64,000 nt of DNA, from positions 1 through 64,000 of the forward strand of contig NZ_JAPMIU010000005.1 of the NCBI RefSeq assembly GCF_026410505.1. Reading direction: 5' to 3'. The notes under the pieces are model-generated. The model saw nothing but the letters and a program-made list of their open reading frames with translations, was not told the origin of the DNA and ran no database searches. The position numbers were made by a program, and so were the translations under genes. This DNA is from Frateuria hangzhouensis (GTDB lineage: Bacteria; Pseudomonadota; Gammaproteobacteria; Xanthomonadales; Rhodanobacteraceae). The stretch's first letter is position 1. The number at the start of each line of letters is the position of its first letter. Shown piece after piece: positions 33,992 through 42,218 of this stretch.

Positions 33992-35838
33992 GACAAGGCC
34001 CGCGCGATCTGGTAGGTGATCAGCGAGGCCAGGTAGGCCAGGCCGAACAGGTAGCCCGCGGTGATCGCCACGTTGCGCCAGGAGTTGGTCTCGCGGCGGA
34101 TCACCGCCAGCGTGGACATGCACTGCGGCGCGAACACGTACCAGGCCAGCAGGCTGAGCGCGGTGGCCAGCGACCACTGGTCGGCGATCAGCGGCCCGAG
34201 CTGGCTGGCGACGGTATCGTCGCTGCCGGACATCGCGTACACGGTGCCCAGCGCCGACACGGCCACCTCGCGCGCCGCCAGCCCCGGCACCAGCGCGATG
34301 CAGATCTGCCAGTTGAAGCCGATCGGCGCGAACACGTAGTGCAGCGCGTGGCCCAGCCGCCCGGCCAGGCTGTAGTCGATCGCCGGCCCGGTGGCCCCCG
34401 GCGGCGGTCCCGGAAAGCTGGAAAGGAACCACAGCAGCACCGTGAGCGTCAGGATGATGCCGCCCACGCGCTTGAGGAAGATCTTGGTGCGTTCCCACAG
34501 GCCGAGCGCAATGTCGCGCACGTGTGGCATGCGGTACGAGGGCAGCTCCATCAGCAGCGCATGCTCGCTCTTGTCGCGGCGCATGCGCTTGATCACGAAC
34601 GCCACGACGAGCGCACTGACGATGCCGGTCACGTACAGCGAGAACAGCACCACGCCCTGCAGGTTGAACAGTCCCCATACCGTGCGCTGCGGGATGAACG
34701 CCGCGATCAGCAGCGTGTACACCGGCAATCGTGCCGAGCAGGTCATCAGCGGCGCGACCAGGATCGTGGTCAGGCGATCGCGCGGGTCGGTGATGCTGCG
34801 CGTGGCCATGATGCCGGGGATCGCGCAGGCAAAGCTGGACAGCAGCGGGATGAAGGCGCGCCCGGTCAGGCCCGCCTTGAACATCAGTTTGTCCAGCAGG
34901 AACGCCGCGCGTGGCAGGTAGCCCGACTCCTCCAGGATCAGGATGAACAGGAACAGGATCAGGATCTGCGGCAGGAACACCAGCACGGCGCCGAGGCCCG
35001 CGAAGATGCCGTCATTGAGCAGGCTGTGCAGCGCGCTCTGTGGCGGCAGCGCGGAGGTCGCCCAGCCGCCCAGCGCGGTCACGCCCGCCTCGATCGCATC
35101 CATCATCGGCTGCGCCCAGGAGAACACCGCCTGGAAGATCAGGAACATCAGCACCGCCAGGATGCCGAGCCCGAACACCGGATGCAGCGCCCAGCGGTCG
35201 AGCGCGTCGTCCAGCGCGTCGGTGGCTCGGGGCATGCTCACCGTGGCGGCCATCAACGCGCGCACCTGCGCGTGCAGGTCGTTGCGGCTGTCCGCATCAT
35301 CGGCCTGGGCGGGCGCGGCCAGCGGTATCTCGCCGTCGACGCGCTCGATCAGCGCCTTCGCGCCGCCGCGCCTGACCGCGATGGTTTCCACCACCGGCAC
35401 GCCCAGCCGGCGCTGCAGCTCGGATACGTCGATCACGATGCCGCGGCGGCGCGCGGTATCCATCATGTTGAGCGCCAGCACCACCGGCCGGCCGAGGCGC
35501 TTGACCTCGAGCACGAAGCGCAGGTGCAGGCGCAGGTTGGTGGCGTCGGCCACGCAGACAATCAGGTCCGGCGCCGCCTCGCCGGGGTAGCGCCCTTCGC
35601 AGACGTCGCGGGTGATCTGCTCGTCCGGGCTGGCCGCATCGAAGCTGTAGGTACCGGGCAGGTCGAGCAATTGCAGCACGCGGCCGGACGGCGCCACGAA
35701 GCGGCCTTCCTTGCGCTCGACGGTGACGCCGGCGTAGTTGGCGACCTTCTGCCGCCCGCCGGTGAGCAGGTTGAACAGCGCCGTCTTGCCGCAGTTGGGA
35801 TTGCCGACCAGCGCGATGCGCAGGCTGTCCGCGCTCAT
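33988..35838 (-). CDS. feoB: Ferrous iron transporter B
   Basis: 616 residues. The N-terminal G domain has G1 GNPNCGKTALFNLLTGG, G3 DLPGTYSF and G4 LNMMD; an Nramp-independent permease core follows, with FeoB motifs such as ILEESGYLPRAAFLLDKLM and LLSSFACAIPGIMATRSI. The GTP-gated inner-membrane protein imports Fe2+. It is shorter than E. coli FeoB (773) mainly in the loop and C-terminal parts, as in other xanthomonads. ATG overlaps the feoA stop as ATGA. Confidence 0.95.
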   Translation of the reverse strand: MSADSLRIALVGNPNCGKTALFNLLTGGRQKVANYAGVTVERKEGRFVAPSGRVLQLLDLPGTYSFDAASPDEQITRDVCEGRYPGEAAPDLIVCVADATNLRLHLRFVLEVKRLGRPVVLALNMMDTARRRGIVIDVSELQRRLGVPVVETIAVRRGGAKALIERVDGEIPLAAPAQADDADSRNDLHAQVRALMAATVSMPRATDALDDALDRWALHPVFGLGILAVLMFLIFQAVFSWAQPMMDAIEAGVTALGGWATSALPPQSALHSLLNDGIFAGLGAVLVFLPQILILFLFILILEESGYLPRAAFLLDKLMFKAGLTGRAFIPLLSSFACAIPGIMATRSITDPRDRLTTILVAPLMTCSARLPVYTLLIAAFIPQRTVWGLFNLQGVVLFSLYVTGIVSALVVAFVIKRMRRDKSEHALLMELPSYRMPHVRDIALGLWERTKIFLKRVGGIILTLTVLLWFLSSFPGPPPGATGPAIDYSLAGRLGHALHYVFAPIGFNWQICIALVPGLAAREVAVSALGTVYAMSGSDDTVASQLGPLIADQWSLATALSLLAWYVFAPQCMSTLAVIRRETNSWRNVAITAGYLFGLAYLASLITYQIARALS

Positions 35839-36077
35839 GCCGTCTCCGCCTTGACCGCTACCCGCGCCGCCTCGCTGCGCCGCAAGGCAAATCGCGTCGA
35901 GCCGATCTGGATCAGCAGCGGGTCGGCGCCCAGCGGCCCGCGGGCCACCACGCGCACCGGCTCGCCGTCGACGAAACCCAGGTCGCGCAGGCGTTGGGCG
36001 ATCGGGTCGCCGGCGTGGGCATCGTCCACGCGGTCGACCACGGCGGGTGAACCCTTGGGCAAGTCGGAAAGGCGCAC
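35835..36077 (-). CDS. feoA: Ferrous iron transport protein A
   Basis: 80 residues, an SH3-like FeoA domain: MRLSDLPKGSPAVVDRVDD, then QRLRDLGFVDGEPVRVVARG and a C-terminal FALRRSEAARVAV. It is a small cytosolic partner required for FeoB function. First gene of the feo operon; the three reading frames overlap by 3-4 bases. A Fur box lies immediately upstream. Confidence 0.92.
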   Translation of the reverse strand: MRLSDLPKGSPAVVDRVDDAHAGDPIAQRLRDLGFVDGEPVRVVARGPLGADPLLIQIGSTRFALRRSEAARVAVKAETA

Positions 36078-36089
36078 GGCTCGTCAAAT

Positions 36090-36113
36090 CAAATAAGAAT
36101 GGTTCGCATTATA
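36090..36113 (-). promoter_or_regulatory. Fur box of the feo operon
   Basis: On the minus strand ATAATGCGAACCATTCTTAT, an inverted-repeat match to the Fur consensus (GATAATGATAATCATTATC), located 13-36 bases upstream of the feoA ATG. This indicates Fe2+-Fur repression of feoAB when iron is plentiful, as in other bacteria. Confidence 0.8.
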
Positions 36114-36128
36114 TAGGACCCGCCTGCC

Positions 36129-36204
36129 ATGTAGGAGCCCACGGGTGGGCGATGCTTTTTGCACGGTTGGCGAAAGAGCATCGCCCACCAGTGGGCTCCT
36201 ACAA
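36129..36204. repeat. REP doublet, TAGGAGCCCA family
   Basis: catgtaggagcccacgggtgggcgatgc paired with gcatcgcccaccagtgggctcctacaatg, in the divergent gap between feoA and the hydratase. Confidence 0.9.
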
Positions 36205-36231
36205 TGGGGGTCTTTCGCAAGGAGCCCGCGC

Positions 36232-37020
36232 ATGTCCGCCATCCTCGTCACCGACCGCGGCGCCGTCCGCCAGATCGCGCTCAACCGCCCCGAGGTTCAC
36301 AACGCCTTCGACGACGCGCTCATCGCCGAGCTCACCGCAGCGCTGGTCGAAGCCGGCCGCGACGACACGGTGCGTGCGCTGGTGCTCACCGGGACGGGTG
36401 CGAGCTTCTCAGCCGGCGCCGACCTCCACTGGATGCGTGGCATGACCGGCGCCAGTGAAGAGGAAAACCGCCAGGATTCCCTGCGCCTGGCCGCACTGGT
36501 GCGCACGCTGCAGTTCTGCCCCAAGCCGACCCTCGCGCGCGTCAACGGCGCGGCCTACGGCGGCGGCGTCGGCTTGATCGCCGCGTGCGACATCGCCATC
36601 GGCGCAGAGAACGCGAAGTTCGGGCTGACCGAAGTGAAGCTCGGCCTGGCGCCGGCGGTGATCTCCCCCTACGTGGTCGCGGCCATCGGCGTGCGCCAGG
36701 CGCGGCGGCTGTTTCTCACCGGCGAGATCTTCGATGCCGCCGAAGCGTGTCGCATCGGCCTGCTGCACCGGATCGTGCCGACCGATTCCTTGGACGAGGC
36801 GGTCGAATTCACCCTCAAGCTGCTGGCCAAGGCCGGCCCGCAGGCACAGCGCGAGGCCAAGCAACTGGCGCTGCGCATGGCGGGCATCGACGAGCAAGGC
36901 GCCGGGCGGATCGACAGCGAGAACGCCGAACTCATCGCGCGGTTGCGGGTATCGGCCGAAGGACAGGAAGGGCTGGGCGCATTCCTCGACAAACGCGCCC
37001 CGACCTGGATGCAGGCGTAG
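36232..37020 (+). CDS. liuC: Enoyl-CoA hydratase family, likely methylglutaconyl-CoA hydratase
   Basis: 262 residues from the ATG at 36232 (AAGGAG at 9 bases). Crotonase landmarks: NRPEVHNAFDDALI, the oxyanion-hole segment SFSAGADLHWMRGM and AAYGGGVGLIAACDIAIG. The ADLxWM and GLIAACD details fit LiuC/methylglutaconyl-CoA hydratases, and the genome context supplies the preceding (mccB) and following (HMG-CoA lyase) steps. The stop codon TAG is the first triplet of a REP repeat, so the protein end is set by repeat DNA. A general enoyl-CoA hydratase role is the alternative. Confidence 0.82.
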   Translation: MSAILVTDRGAVRQIALNRPEVHNAFDDALIAELTAALVEAGRDDTVRALVLTGTGASFSAGADLHWMRGMTGASEEENRQDSLRLAALVRTLQFCPKPTLARVNGAAYGGGVGLIAACDIAIGAENAKFGLTEVKLGLAPAVISPYVVAAIGVRQARRLFLTGEIFDAAEACRIGLLHRIVPTDSLDEAVEFTLKLLAKAGPQAQREAKQLALRMAGIDEQGAGRIDSENAELIARLRVSAEGQEGLGAFLDKRAPTWMQA

Positions 37021-37086
37021 GGTGGGCTTCAGTCCACCTTCCAGATTTCCGGCAAGTGTGTTGGTGGGCTGAAGCCCACCCTACGT
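37017..37086. repeat. REP doublet overlapping the liuC stop
   Basis: gcgtagggtgggcttcagtccacc paired with ggtgggctgaagcccaccctacgta. The TAG of the first arm is the liuC stop. Confidence 0.9.
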
Positions 37087-37162
37087 ATCGCCGCCGGTTG
37101 TGGACTTGGCTAAGCCAGGATGGACCGGTGTGTTTCGAGAATCACACGATTGCCAGATGCCG

Positions 37163-37232
37163 GCGTAGGGTGGGCTTCAGCCCACCACCCACCTTTCCCG
37201 CATGTGCTGGTGCGCTGAAGCCCACCCTACGG
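37163..37232. repeat. REP doublet before the response regulator stop
   Basis: ggcgtagggtgggcttcagcccacc paired with gctgaagcccaccctacgg, ending at the last base before the response-regulator stop triplet. Confidence 0.9.
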
Positions 37233-37835
37233 TTACAGCCAGCCTTTTTGGCGGGCCAGGCGGAAGGCTTCGATGCGGTTGCCGGCGCCGAGTTTGCCGA
37301 TGGCCTCGGACAGATAGTTGCGCACGGTGCCGTGGGAAAGGTTGAGCCGGGTGGCGATATCGCCGGCGGACATCCCCTCGCCGGCCAGGCGCAGTACCTG
37401 GCGCTCGCGGTCATTGAGCGGATCGGCCTCGGTCCAGGCTTCCAGCGCCAGTTGCGGATCGATCGCGCGGCCGCCGCGATGCACGGTGCGCAGCGCCTCG
37501 GCCAGGTTCTCGGCCGGCGCATCCTTGAGCAGGTAGCCGGACACGCCCGCGTCCAGCGCGCGGCGCAGGAAGCCGGGGCGGGCAAAGGTGGTCACGATGA
37601 TCACCTTCATCGGCAGCTCGTGGCGCTGGATGCGCTGGGCCAGCTCCAGCCCGGTCAGCCCGGGCATCTCGATGTCGGTGACCAGCACGTCGGGCTTGAG
37701 CCGCTGCAGGTCGCGCCAGGCCGCCTCGCCGTCGGCGGAGGAACCGAGCACCTCGATGTCGCTTTCCAGGTTGAGCAGTGCGGACAGCGCGCCGCGCACC
37801 ATCGCCTGGTCTTCGGCCAGCAGCACGCGGATCAT
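37233..37835 (-). CDS. NarL/DesR-type response regulator
   Basis: 200 residues. The receiver domain has the acidic pair in LLAEDQAMVR, the phospho-acceptor Asp in VLVTDIEMPGLTG (about residue 54), Thr in VTTFARPG and Lys in YLLKDAP. The C-terminal LuxR HTH is LNDRERQVLRLAGEG followed by AGDIATRLNLSHGTVRNYLS. Its ATG overlaps the kinase stop (ATGA). It is the last gene of a five-gene operon (ABC ATPase, permease, kinase, kinase, regulator) and probably activates that operon. Confidence 0.92.
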   Translation of the reverse strand: MIRVLLAEDQAMVRGALSALLNLESDIEVLGSSADGEAAWRDLQRLKPDVLVTDIEMPGLTGLELAQRIQRHELPMKVIIVTTFARPGFLRRALDAGVSGYLLKDAPAENLAEALRTVHRGGRAIDPQLALEAWTEADPLNDRERQVLRLAGEGMSAGDIATRLNLSHGTVRNYLSEAIGKLGAGNRIEAFRLARQKGWL

Positions 37836-39016
37836 GCGGCGCTCCCGACCGCCGGCAGCGCGGGCGCGGCGGTCGCCTCGACCGGCGCCTCGTCAGTGCG
37901 GGCCAGCGGCACGCGGATCGACAGCACCGTGCCGCGCCGCGGCGGCGACTCGATCGCCAGCGTGCCGCCGAGCGCACGCACGCGCTCGCGCATGCCGCTG
38001 ACGCCGTTGCCGTGGGCGGACAGGCCGCCGCGTCCGTTGTCGCTGATATGCATCTGGAGCATGTCGTCCTCGATGGAAACGCTCACCGCGGCCCGGCTGG
38101 CACGCGCGTGGCGGTGGATGTTGGTGACCGCCTCGCGCAGCACCAGCGCGAGCGGTGCCTCGACGGCGCCGGGCAGTTCCGTTCCGGCGGGCACGTTGCC
38201 GTCGAGCGCCACGCCGCAGGCCTCCAGCATCAGCCGTGCCGAGGTCAGCTCCGCCACCAGGTCGCTGCGGCGCATGCCGGTCACCGCGGCGCGCACCTCG
38301 GTCAAGGCATGGCGGGCGACGCGCTCCACCTCTGCCATCTCGCACTGCGCGCGTGCCGGATCGTCCAGCGCCAGGCGTTTGGCCAGTTCGGACTTGAGCG
38401 CCACCAGCGATAGCGTGTGGCCGAGCAAGTCGTGCAGGTCGCGGCCGATCCGCTCGCGCTCGGCGAGGATGGCCAGCCGCCGCACCTCGGTCTGCGACAA
38501 CCGCAGTTCGGCATCCTTGCGCGCGCTGTACATGTAGGCGACGTTGCCGAATCCGCCGAACAATCCCGACATGACCACCCACAGGGCGACGCTCGGTGGT
38601 TCGCCGGACAACCAGGCCTTGCCGAGCGCGAGCACGCCCATCAGCGCAACGCTTGCCAGCCAGCGCCGCCACGAAGCGGAGAACGCCGACACCACGGCGG
38701 CCAGCACTAGCAGGATGAAACCGAACGGGTTGTACACCCACGTCGCCAGTCCCACGGCGACCATGGCGGCGACGCACCACTCAACGCGCCGGCGCGGGCC
38801 CACGTAGACCCGCGAATACAGGTACACGAATACGGGCACCGCCAGCAGCGTGGGCAGCAGCCACGGCCCGACCTCGCGCTTCAGCGTCATCGGCCCCTGG
38901 AACAGGGCGACCAGCGCAAACAGCGACAGCCCGGCCTGCCAGCGCATGTACAGCGGCGAGCGCAGTTGCCCCAGCAGCGAATCGGGCCGCGGCGTGAACA
39001 GGCGCATCAGCATCAC
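37832..39016 (-). CDS. DesK-type sensor histidine kinase, second of two
   Basis: 394 residues. Five or six predicted TM helices (about 25-165) form the sensor. HisKA_3 dimerisation domain follows with the phospho-acceptor His in RERIGRDLHDLLGHTLSLV, then an HATPase_c domain with N box REAVTNIHRHARAS and G box ISDNGRGGLSAHGNGVSG. It is intact by motif and closely similar to the kinase encoded directly upstream, so the pair arose by duplication. It should phosphorylate the regulator at 37233-37835. Overlaps both neighbours by 4 bases. Confidence 0.9.
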   Translation of the reverse strand: MMLMRLFTPRPDSLLGQLRSPLYMRWQAGLSLFALVALFQGPMTLKREVGPWLLPTLLAVPVFVYLYSRVYVGPRRRVEWCVAAMVAVGLATWVYNPFGFILLVLAAVVSAFSASWRRWLASVALMGVLALGKAWLSGEPPSVALWVVMSGLFGGFGNVAYMYSARKDAELRLSQTEVRRLAILAERERIGRDLHDLLGHTLSLVALKSELAKRLALDDPARAQCEMAEVERVARHALTEVRAAVTGMRRSDLVAELTSARLMLEACGVALDGNVPAGTELPGAVEAPLALVLREAVTNIHRHARASRAAVSVSIEDDMLQMHISDNGRGGLSAHGNGVSGMRERVRALGGTLAIESPPRRGTVLSIRVPLARTDEAPVEATAAPALPAVGSAA

Positions 39017-40230
39017 AGCCGCGCCTCCTGCGCCGACGCGGTCTGGTCAGGGTCGGGGCCCGCCACGGGCACGGCCCTGCGCCGATGCCCCGGCTCGGGC
39101 ACTATTACCCGCAGGCGCGTGCCATGGCCATGCTGCGAATGGATCTGCAGGCGGCCGCCCAGGCCGCGCACACGCTCGCGGATGCCGGTCAGGCCGTTGC
39201 CTTCCTCGTCGATGCCGCCGCGGCCGTTGTCGGCCACGGTCAGACACACGCCGCCATCGATGGTCTCGAAGGTGATGCTGGCGCGACGGGCATGCGCATG
39301 CCTGGCGATGTTGGTGACCGCCTCGCGCAGCACCAGCGCCAGGTCACGCTCGATCTCGGCCGGCAGTGCAGGCGGCGGGCCATGATCGAGCCACACGCCC
39401 GAGGAGCCCAGCAACAGTTGCGCCGAGGCCAGCTCGGCGGCCAGGTCCGTGGCGCGGATGCCGGTGACCGCCGCGCGCACCTGCGCCAGCGCGTGGCGGG
39501 CCACGTTCTCGGCCTCGGCCACTTCGCGCCGCGCCGCCTCCGCGTCGCGGTCGAACAGCTTGCGCGACAGCTCCAGCTTGAGCGTGATCAGCGACAGGGT
39601 GTGGCCCAGCAGGTCGTGCAGGTCGCGGCCGATACGCTCGCGTTCGGCCGTGGCGGCCAGCCGGCGCACTTCGTCATGCGACAAACGCAGTTCGGTGTTC
39701 TTGCTCAGCGTGATGCGCCCGGCCAGCGCGCCGGCGCCGCTGCTGGAGCAGATCGCGACCATCAACAGGCTCACCCACCACGGCCAGCCGAGCGCGATCG
39801 TCTCGAGCACCAGCAACAGCTGGATCAGCGCGATCCGGCTGAGCGACGCGAGCAGCGAGCCGCGGTAAGGCACGTAGACGCAGGCGAATACGGCAAACGT
39901 CCAGGCGCTGGGGTTCCAGACCATCGACACGCCGGCCAGCAGCACCAGCAGCGCGACATAGGCGCCCATCTCCGCCGACGGCCGCACGTACACCAGCGCG
40001 AACAGCGCCAGGAAGATCGGGTAACCGACCAGCAGCGACCACCAGAAGCTCGGTTCCACATGCGTGAACACCGGCGCCAGGAACGCCCACCCCGACCACA
40101 GCACGTTGAGCGCCTGCAGCCGCGGGTTCTGCCCGGAACGGGCCATCATGCTGGCCATGGAATCGGGCGCGGGCTGCAGGAACAGCGGCAGTTTCATCGT
40201 TCCGTTCCGGAAGTCGCCGAGGCTCGCCAT
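39013..40230 (-). CDS. DesK-type sensor histidine kinase, first of two
   Basis: 405 residues with the same plan: about five TM helices, HisKA_3 (RERIGRDLHDLLGHTLSLIT), N box REAVTNIARHAHARR and G box VADNGRGGIDEEGNGLTGI. The catalytic regions of the two kinases are much more alike than their membrane sensors, suggesting they see different signals or form a heterodimer. It lies 6 bases after the ABC permease stop, and its own stop overlaps the next kinase start. Both kinases feed the only regulator in the operon. Confidence 0.9.
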   Translation of the reverse strand: MASLGDFRNGTMKLPLFLQPAPDSMASMMARSGQNPRLQALNVLWSGWAFLAPVFTHVEPSFWWSLLVGYPIFLALFALVYVRPSAEMGAYVALLVLLAGVSMVWNPSAWTFAVFACVYVPYRGSLLASLSRIALIQLLLVLETIALGWPWWVSLLMVAICSSSGAGALAGRITLSKNTELRLSHDEVRRLAATAERERIGRDLHDLLGHTLSLITLKLELSRKLFDRDAEAARREVAEAENVARHALAQVRAAVTGIRATDLAAELASAQLLLGSSGVWLDHGPPPALPAEIERDLALVLREAVTNIARHAHARRASITFETIDGGVCLTVADNGRGGIDEEGNGLTGIRERVRGLGGRLQIHSQHGHGTRLRVIVPEPGHRRRAVPVAGPDPDQTASAQEARL

Positions 40231-40236
40231 GCTACT

Positions 40237-41025
40237 TCACCCGTAGCGGCGCAACCGGCGCGTGGCCAGCACCAGGAAGGCCGCGGTGAAACCGAGCAGC
40301 ACCAGCACGTGCGGCAGCAGGGCGTCCTGGCGCATGCCCACCGCGGCGAGTGCCAGGCGGTCCAGGTGGTAGCTCGGCCAGACCGGCGCGGCCTGCTGCA
40401 GCACCTTCGGCAGCATCGGCAGCGGGAACCACAGGCCGGAGAGGAACGACATCGGCAGATAGATCAGGTTGAGCAGGCCCGGCGCGCCCTGCCCCTTGAT
40501 CAAGGTGCCGACGAACATGCCCAGAGCGCAGAACGGCAGCACGCCGAGCATGCCGGTGACCAGCAGCGCGCCGGCCTGGGCGGGCGTAAGCGTCACGTGC
40601 GCGATCTGCGACAGGCCGAGCAGCAGCAGCACGACGATGGCCGCGGCGGCCATCGCCATCAGCATCTTGCCAAGCAGATAGGCACCCGGCGGCATCGGCA
40701 GCGCGCGCTTGAGGGTAAGCAGGCCGCCATCGCGCTCGACCGCCAGCGAAACGCCGAAGCCGAACAGGCCCGGGCTCATCACGCCGAACGTGGCGTAGCT
40801 GGCCAGCAGGTAGCGTGTCGCGTCAGTGCCTTCGGCCCGTCCCATCAGCACGCCAAAGACCAGATAGAACATGCCGGGAAACAGCATGATCGGCAGCATG
40901 AAGCCCGGCGCACGCAGGTAGCGCAGACACTCGCTGCGCGCCTCGGCGAGATAGGCGCCGAACACGCGGCCCGGTGGCATGTCGCCGGTTCCGGCGGCCG
41001 CATCAAGGGAAAGCAGGGTATCCAT
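40237..41025 (-). CDS. ABC-2 type transporter permease
   Basis: 262 residues from the ATG at 41025. About six TM helices (PGFMLPIMLFPGMFYLVFGV, then VSPGLFGFGVSLA and further) and the ABC2_membrane pattern near LPFCALGMFVGTLIKGQGAP. It pairs with the ATPase encoded 1 base upstream to export a drug, peptide or lipid. Linkage to DesK/DesR-type signalling matches operons for antibiotic or membrane-stress efflux in Firmicutes and xanthomonads. Substrate unknown. Confidence 0.87.
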   Translation of the reverse strand: MDTLLSLDAAAGTGDMPPGRVFGAYLAEARSECLRYLRAPGFMLPIMLFPGMFYLVFGVLMGRAEGTDATRYLLASYATFGVMSPGLFGFGVSLAVERDGGLLTLKRALPMPPGAYLLGKMLMAMAAAAIVVLLLLGLSQIAHVTLTPAQAGALLVTGMLGVLPFCALGMFVGTLIKGQGAPGLLNLIYLPMSFLSGLWFPLPMLPKVLQQAAPVWPSYHLDRLALAAVGMRQDALLPHVLVLLGFTAAFLVLATRRLRRYG

Positions 41026-41026
41026 G

Positions 41027-41953
41027 TCAGGCGGCCTCGCGCTGGTCGGTGGACGATGCCGCGGCATCGCGGGTGAGTTCGGTAAAGGCTTCGGCCAGTC
41101 CGGCGCGCTGTACTTCCAGTTCACGCAGCCAGGCGTCGCTCTGCAGCAGGCGCAGCACCACGACTTCGGCCTCGGCGGTGGTCAGCTGCAGGCGGCCGCC
41201 CTCGACGCGCACGTCCGCCACTTCGGGCCATTCGGCCACGGTTTCCGGCAGCAAGGTGCTGATGCAGCGGATGCGCCTGACGCCGACGCGGGCGCGCAGC
41301 TCGTCCACCGTGCCCTCGTGGATCGCGCGGCCGCGTGCCATCACGCAGACCCGCGTTGCCAGCGCTTCGGCTTCCTCCAGATAATGCGTGGTCAGCAGCA
41401 CCGAGCAGCCCTCGCCGACCAGCTGGCGGATCGCCGTCCACAGCGCCTGGCGCGCCTCGATATCCATGCCCACGGTGGGCTCGTCCAGGAACAGCAGGCG
41501 CGGACGCCCGCACAGCGCCAGCGCGAACTGCACGCGCCGTTGCTGCCCGCCGGAAAGCTTGCCGTAGGGGCGGTCGAGCAGGTCGCTCACGGTGGCCAGC
41601 TCGGCGGTTTCCTGCAGCACGCGCGGGTTGGCGTAGTAGCTCGCCGTCAGCCGCAGCAATTCGCGCACGCGCAGGGTCGGCGGCAACGTCGCGTCCTGCA
41701 GCATCACCCCGATGTGGCGGCGCGCCTGGATGCGTTGCGGATCCTGGCCGAACAATTCGACCTGGCCGGCGTCGGCACGCTGCAGGCCCAGCAGCAGGCC
41801 GATCGCGGTGGACTTGCCCGCGCCGTTGGGACCGAGCAGGGCGAGCAGTTCGCCGGGGTGCAATGCAAGGTCCAGTCCATCGACCGCAGTCAACGCGCCG
41901 TAGCGCTTGACGGCGCCCTGCAGGCGCGCGACCGGGTTAGTTGACATCTCCAT
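41027..41953 (-). CDS. ABC transporter ATP-binding protein
   Basis: 308 residues with a strong ribosome site (AAGGAGG) before the ATG at 41953. Walker A GPNGAGKST, Q-loop VMLQDATLPPTL, signature LSGGQQRRVQFALAL, Walker B LLFLDEPTVGMD, H-loop LTTHYLEEAEALATR. A C-terminal extension (about 215-308) resembles the DUF4162 region of drug-export ATPases. First gene of the efflux/two-component operon. The 265-base gap to the divergent aminotransferase holds promoters for both directions. Confidence 0.93.
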   Translation of the reverse strand: MEMSTNPVARLQGAVKRYGALTAVDGLDLALHPGELLALLGPNGAGKSTAIGLLLGLQRADAGQVELFGQDPQRIQARRHIGVMLQDATLPPTLRVRELLRLTASYYANPRVLQETAELATVSDLLDRPYGKLSGGQQRRVQFALALCGRPRLLFLDEPTVGMDIEARQALWTAIRQLVGEGCSVLLTTHYLEEAEALATRVCVMARGRAIHEGTVDELRARVGVRRIRCISTLLPETVAEWPEVADVRVEGGRLQLTTAEAEVVVLRLLQSDAWLRELEVQRAGLAEAFTELTRDAAASSTDQREAA

Positions 41954-42218
41954 GGCTTGCCTCCTTGGTATGAATTAAACATTAGGCGCGGCAAGGCCTT
42001 GCGGACACTGGTCGACGTCAGCCGGCGGGCGTGACAGCCGTCATGCGGGGTTACGGCAAAGCCGGGGGCACGTTATCCTTGGGCTTATCCCCGGCCCGCC
42101 ATACGCGCTTTTGACGTCATCAGACGGGCCGCACAACCGCATGCGCCGAAGCCGCGCGTGCCCGCAATCACCGCCAGCGGCGCCACCCCGGCGCCAGCCG
42201 GCTTCGAGGAGGACTGCC

